Assembly: GCF_900182595.1 (NCBI RefSeq)
Contig: NZ_FXTN01000002.1
Location: forward strand, 124,001-188,000
Direction of reading: 5' to 3'
DNA length: 64,000 nucleotides
Source of the DNA: Pedobacter westerhofensis
Lineage (GTDB): Bacteria > Bacteroidota > Bacteroidia > Sphingobacteriales > Sphingobacteriaceae
Below the pieces are notes generated by a model. The model did not search any database. It had not been told where the DNA came from and saw only the letters and a program-made list of their open reading frames with translations. Position 1 is the first letter of the stretch. Every line of letters begins with the position of its first letter. Shown one piece after another: positions 59,867 through 64,000 of this stretch. The position numbers were made by a program, and so were the translations under genes.

Positions 59867-62566
59867 ATGAATTTACAAGACAGCCCATTACTGCAAACTA
59901 TAGTTGATAGTGCCCCAATCGGGATTTGTATCCTGAGCGCTGAGGGGTTCGTAGCAGAAATGGTAAATCCTCAATTTTTGGAAATCGCCGGAAAGCCAAA
60001 AGCCTCAGTACTGGGAAAGTGGTACTGGGAGCCTTTTGCCGAAGCAAGAGCAGATTATGAAAAGGCACTTGCTGACGTAGTGATCACAAAAAAACCATAC
60101 TATGCAGATGAGGTTAGCCTCAGGCTCATCCGACATGGTATAGAAGAACTGATCTATGTTACCTTCGTTTATGCACCAGTATTCAGCGATGATGGTGCTG
60201 TATCAAAAGTAGCTGTATGGGTACTGGAAAACACTGATCAGGTGCGTGAACGCGAAAAAATGGCCGCGGCCAGTGCAGCCATTAAGCAGGAACGCGACCG
60301 GCTGTACGAATTTTTCAGGCAGGCATCCATCGGTATCAGCGTAATGGTGGGAGAGCAGCTAACCGTTGAACTGGTAAACTCAAACTATCAGGAAATACTA
60401 CCCGGAAGGCAGCTCCTGGGCCGCCCGTTTTTTGAAGCACTACCTGAAATTAAGGGCACCCATATTGCAGAGGCGCTCATGCAGGTATATCATACCGGTA
60501 TACCTGTAGAGTTCCGTGACCAGCTGGTGCCCATTTCGCAGCATGAACACGGTGCTACCACTGACCGCTATTTCAATTTCAGTTATTTGCCAAGATTTGA
60601 CGGAGAAGGCAAGGTTGACGGCATAGTCAATTTTGCGTACGAGGTCACTTCTTTTTTTCAGAGTAAACTTATGGCCCAGCAGGCTACCAGCAACCTGGAG
60701 CAGATCCTTAATATGCTGCCGGCATCAGTCGTAGTTATCAAGGGCGATGACCTGATCGTAGAAATGATCAATGAATCAAATCTATGCTACTGGAAAAAGA
60801 ACCGGGACGAAGTGATCGGGAAACCCTTTCTTGAGATATTGCCTGACCTTGCCGACCAGCCATTTGCCGGACAGTTGCGCAGGGTAATGCAAACCGGTGA
60901 GGTGATAGATGTAAAAGAGAGCCCTGTGCTTTTTACCGAGGCCGATGGAACTATCCGTGAAACCTTTGTTGACTATACCTATCAGCCACTGGAGAACCTT
61001 ACTGGTACATGGGACGGTGTTTTGGTGATGTCTTTTGAAATTACAGACAGGGTACAGGCCCGCAGGCTGCTTGAAAGATATGCCAACGAACTCTCTGGTG
61101 CAAATGACCAGCTATCCGTATCAAATAATAAACTTGCCAAAAGCGAAGCCAGGTTCAAATTCCTGATCCAGGAAGCCCCGGTGGCAATCGGGGTGCTGCA
61201 CGGCAGGGAGTTCATCGTAGAAACCGCCAATCAGAAAGTCCTGGATGTATGGGGCAAAACCTCAAAGATTATTGGTATGCCACTTTCGGCAGCACTGCCG
61301 GAACTGAAGGGACAGCCATTTTTGGGATTACTGGACGATGTATACACTTCCGGACAGGCATTTTATGCCAATGAGATCAGGGCAATGCTGGAGCATGGCG
61401 GAGAGCTTAAGGAAATATTTTTCAATGTAGTTTACCAGCCTGTAGCCGGCAATGATGGAGCAGTAGCAGACATCCTTGTGGTTGCAGTAGATGTTACACA
61501 GCAGGTAAATTCCCGGAAAAAGGTAGAGCAGGCAGAGCTAACGATGCGTCTTGCTATTGAAGCAGGAAATGTGGGCACATGGAGCGTTGACACTGATACG
61601 TTCAAACAAACTACATCTTTAAGGCTGAGAGAAATGTTTGGTTTTAATCCTGATGTGGAGGTAAGTTTAGAAGACATCATCGGGCAGGTAAGCCCTGAAT
61701 ATCAGCCGCAACTGGCTGCTATATTTAAAGATTCAGCAGGAACAGGAGACACCTATGATATTTCCTTTACTATCAACCGGCGGGATGACGGTAAACTGCG
61801 CTGGCTGAGGGTGCTGGGCAGCCGAAATACGGTCGAATCTGCTACGCAATTCTCTTTTTCGGGTGTGATACTCGATATTACCGAGGGTAAGCGCGACGAA
61901 CAGCGTAAGGGCGATTTTATTGGTATGGTTTCGCATGAACTGAAAACTCCGCTGACTTCGTTAAAAGGCTACCTCCAGTTGCTGCACCGCAAGGCTGAAA
62001 AGGGAGGGGATAATTTTGCGACAAATGCGCTGGAGAATTCTGTCAAACAGGTAAGGCAGATGACCACAATGATCAATGGTTTCTTAAATATTTCCCGGCT
62101 GGAATCTGGCAAAATCCATATTGAAAGAACCAGTTTTGAACTTACTGCACTGCTGCGTGAGCTTGAGGTAGAGCATAAAATGCTATATTCCTCGCACGAC
62201 TTGGTTTTTCATCCGGCAGATGAAGTATGGATCAATGCCGACCGCGAAAAGATAGCGCAGGTGATCAATAACCTGGTAAGCAACGCTTCAAAATATTCTC
62301 CTGGTGATACCAGGATCGATGTTTTCTGTGAATCTGCTGAGGAAAAGGTGCGCATCAGCGTGCGTGATCAGGGGATAGGTATCAAACAGGAGGATATTGA
62401 AAGGTTATTTGAGCGCTATTATAGGGTAGAAAACAATGGTCTTGTATCCGGATTCGGCATCGGTTTGTATCTGAGCGCAGAGGTTATCGAACACCATGGA
62501 GGTAAAATCTGGGCAGAGAGTGAACCAGGTAAGGGCTCCACGTTTTTCTTTGAGCTCCCGGTTTAA
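59867..62566 (+). CDS. Cytoplasmic histidine kinase with five PAS domains
   Basis: An 899-aa kinase with no membrane helix. PAS domains at about 1-135, 140-265, 275-405, 425-550 and 555-675 (each has a PxxxYxxxF or ALPELKG-type core, the last with GNVGTWSVD), then HisKA with H690 in GMVSHELKTPLTSL and a GHKL ATPase with NNLVSNASKYS, DQGIGI and GFGIGLYLS. Repeated PAS units suggest sensing of small ligands or redox state inside the cell. The DUF421 proteins follow; no response regulator is adjacent. Confidence 0.9.
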   Translation: MNLQDSPLLQTIVDSAPIGICILSAEGFVAEMVNPQFLEIAGKPKASVLGKWYWEPFAEARADYEKALADVVITKKPYYADEVSLRLIRHGIEELIYVTFVYAPVFSDDGAVSKVAVWVLENTDQVREREKMAAASAAIKQERDRLYEFFRQASIGISVMVGEQLTVELVNSNYQEILPGRQLLGRPFFEALPEIKGTHIAEALMQVYHTGIPVEFRDQLVPISQHEHGATTDRYFNFSYLPRFDGEGKVDGIVNFAYEVTSFFQSKLMAQQATSNLEQILNMLPASVVVIKGDDLIVEMINESNLCYWKKNRDEVIGKPFLEILPDLADQPFAGQLRRVMQTGEVIDVKESPVLFTEADGTIRETFVDYTYQPLENLTGTWDGVLVMSFEITDRVQARRLLERYANELSGANDQLSVSNNKLAKSEARFKFLIQEAPVAIGVLHGREFIVETANQKVLDVWGKTSKIIGMPLSAALPELKGQPFLGLLDDVYTSGQAFYANEIRAMLEHGGELKEIFFNVVYQPVAGNDGAVADILVVAVDVTQQVNSRKKVEQAELTMRLAIEAGNVGTWSVDTDTFKQTTSLRLREMFGFNPDVEVSLEDIIGQVSPEYQPQLAAIFKDSAGTGDTYDISFTINRRDDGKLRWLRVLGSRNTVESATQFSFSGVILDITEGKRDEQRKGDFIGMVSHELKTPLTSLKGYLQLLHRKAEKGGDNFATNALENSVKQVRQMTTMINGFLNISRLESGKIHIERTSFELTALLRELEVEHKMLYSSHDLVFHPADEVWINADREKIAQVINNLVSNASKYSPGDTRIDVFCESAEEKVRISVRDQGIGIKQEDIERLFERYYRVENNGLVSGFGIGLYLSAEVIEHHGGKIWAESEPGKGSTFFFELPV

Positions 62567-62653
62567 AAATATTACAAAACAATACTAAACTAAATGTGCA
62601 GACATATGTTAGAGCCCCTGACTGTGATTTAACTGTTGTTTTTTATTGTATTT

Positions 62654-63334
62654 ATGAAACCTGAAGATATTAAAGCCTGGGACTGGCACCGGATATTATT
62701 CGGTGATGTGAGTCCGCTTTTTCTGATAGAAGTTTTTTTCAGAACGCTGATTATCTATCTGCTGTTGCTGGCAGTGGTAAGATGGCTGGGAAAGAGAATG
62801 AGCGGGCAGCTTACGATTATTGAGATGACGGTGATGGTCACGCTTGGTGCCATCGTATCCGTACCTATGCAGATATCAGACCGGGGGATCCTGCAGGGCG
62901 CGCTAATCCTGATCACAGCACTGGGACTGCACCGGGGGGTAAACTACTTTGGGTTGAAGTACAAGCGGGGCGAAAACTTTTTATATGGTACGCCCACAGT
63001 GATCGTTAAAAACGGTGTGTTACAACTCGATCAGATGCGTGAGGTGAGGATCTCACGCCAGCAGTTATTCTCAGAACTGCGCAGTAAAAACATTACCAAT
63101 CTGGGCAAAGTGAAAAGGGTATATCTTGAACCCTCAGGCTCATTTACCATCTTCGCTGCAGACGAAGAGCTATCCGGGCTACCGCTCTTTCCACCAACTG
63201 ACCATGATATACTATCCGTTCAAAAGGATGGAAAGGATGAGCTGGTCTGCGCAAATTGCGGCACGGTGCATAATAATATAGACGGGCTCTGCATCAACTG
63301 TAAACAGGATTCATTTATCATAGCAATAAAGTAA
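62654..63334 (+). CDS. DUF421 membrane protein with C-terminal zinc-ribbon-like motif
   Basis: A 226-aa protein from ATG 62654 (MKPEDIKAWDWHRI). Three membrane helices (about 25-95) with VRWLGKRMSGQLTIIEMTVM, the DUF421/YetF signature, then a cytoplasmic part with VFTIFAADEE-like region (GSFTIFAADEE). The C-terminal 40 residues carry four cysteines in two pairs (LVCANCG, LCINCK), a probable zinc ribbon not typical of classical YetF. Paralogue starts one base after the stop. Confidence 0.88.
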   Translation: MKPEDIKAWDWHRILFGDVSPLFLIEVFFRTLIIYLLLLAVVRWLGKRMSGQLTIIEMTVMVTLGAIVSVPMQISDRGILQGALILITALGLHRGVNYFGLKYKRGENFLYGTPTVIVKNGVLQLDQMREVRISRQQLFSELRSKNITNLGKVKRVYLEPSGSFTIFAADEELSGLPLFPPTDHDILSVQKDGKDELVCANCGTVHNNIDGLCINCKQDSFIIAIK

Positions 63335-63335
63335 G

Positions 63336-64000
63336 ATGGAAAAGGACATATATAAGCTGTTAGACTGGCACCGCATATTTATCGGCGCAGTCCCCGGATC
63401 TTTTTATATCGAAGTAATCATCAGGACGGTGATCATCTATTTTATACTGATCCTTGCGATCCGGCTGATGGGCAAACGCATGGCCCTGCAGTTAAACGTA
63501 ACCGAAATGGCCGCAATGGTTACCCTGGCAGCAGCAATTGGTGTGCCTATACAGGCGCCCGACAAGGGCATTCTTCCGGCAGTGGTGATTGCACTGGTGG
63601 TGGTGATCTGCGAACGCTTACTCTCCAAACGGGCTTTTGGGCATGAAAAATTTGAGCAGCTGATCCACGGGGACATTTATTTCCTAGTAGTTGATTCTAC
63701 GATCAACGTGGATTGCCTCATTCCCGCCGGCATGTCACAGGCCCTGATCTTTGAGCAGGTGCGAGCCCACGGCGTCCCACATCTGGGGCATGTGAAAAGG
63801 CTGTATATGGAATCGAGCGGTGCATTTTCTCTGGTGCTCGATGAGGATGTAAAACCAGGTTTGTCCGTTATGCCAGAGGACGACCTGGATTACTGGAAGG
63901 ATGAAAACCGGCAGGCTGAGATTTACGTTTGCGCTTTCTGTGGGCATACCGGGAATCCTGGAAATGCAGCGGATGTGAAATGTACCGTTTGTGACCATCA
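63336..64000 (+). CDS. Second DUF421 protein, cut by the window edge
   Basis: From ATG 63336 to the edge (221 codons). Same layout as its neighbour: DWHRIF start, three helices, RLMGKRMALQLNVTEMAAMV, GHVKRLYMESSGAF and a four-cysteine C-terminus (YVCAFCG, CTVCDH). It begins one base after the previous stop, so they are translationally coupled and probably form a heteromer. The C-terminus is not in the window. Confidence 0.88.
   Translation, partial: MEKDIYKLLDWHRIFIGAVPGSFYIEVIIRTVIIYFILILAIRLMGKRMALQLNVTEMAAMVTLAAAIGVPIQAPDKGILPAVVIALVVVICERLLSKRAFGHEKFEQLIHGDIYFLVVDSTINVDCLIPAGMSQALIFEQVRAHGVPHLGHVKRLYMESSGAFSLVLDEDVKPGLSVMPEDDLDYWKDENRQAEIYVCAFCGHTGNPGNAADVKCTVCDH

Overview
The window looks like a chromosomal segment of a Bacteroidota bacterium, most likely a Sphingobacteriaceae member (Pedobacter or Mucilaginibacter-like). 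The evidence is a SusC/SusD pair with ECF sigma and FecR regulators, TAnnTTTG-type -7 promoter elements, few Shine-Dalgarno sequences, many secreted glycan-active enzymes and a Bacteroidota-style split Kdp system. This assignment is inference from gene content; no rRNA is present. No complete insertion sequence, prophage or CRISPR array was seen.

Layout. 1-2317 (minus): an RsbR-RsbS-RsbT-phosphatase stressosome module, cut by the window edge. 2318-3614: a decayed AAA-ATPase tail, a 53-bp hairpin repeat and a conserved HxD...H protein. 3697-17751: a potassium locus with an M20 deacetylase, an NtrC-type sigma-54 activator, a catalytically dead M20 mini-gene, two tiny membrane ORFs including kdpF, kdpABC, a porin, another tiny membrane ORF, an N-terminal-only KdpD, a histidine kinase and a convergent aspartokinase. 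17990-26024: a plant-polysaccharide cluster (GH127, arabinose-isomerase-like enzyme, GH106, AraC regulator). 26237-26310: tRNA-Pro. 26549-31891: secreted esterase, small hypothetical gene, Kup and a second copy of the Kdp-associated histidine kinase. 32015-38161 (minus): MarR-hutH-hutU-hutI-hutG histidine degradation. 38308-39596: glycosyltransferase pseudogene. 39975-41071: SIS protein and a permease remnant. 41416-50451: ECF sigma, FecR, SusC, SusD and two exported enzymes (amidohydrolase, RraA-like). 50503-64000: AraC, SDR, NagX-like protein, vWA protein, second ECF sigma with a TonB-like anti-sigma candidate, rhamnogalacturonan acetylesterase, alpha/beta hydrolase, XRE regulator, multi-PAS histidine kinase and two DUF421 proteins.

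The most interesting system is regulatory. A 21-bp near-palindrome (half-site ACCCTTTCAT) occurs at six intergenic places, as pairs about 20-21 bp apart in four of them. About 90-106 bp downstream of each lies a TGGCA-type -24 element; three are followed at fixed spacing by TTGGA. The target genes are the M20/activator operon, the M20 mini-gene, kdp, the aspartokinase, kup and a small gene beside kup. This is the architecture of enhancer sites for a sigma-54 activator. I infer that the NtrC-type regulator at 5028-6362, probably paired with the two paralogous histidine kinases, runs one potassium regulon in place of KdpE. The M20 mini-gene keeps only the dimerisation domain of the neighbouring deacetylase and sits under its own candidate sigma-54 promoter.
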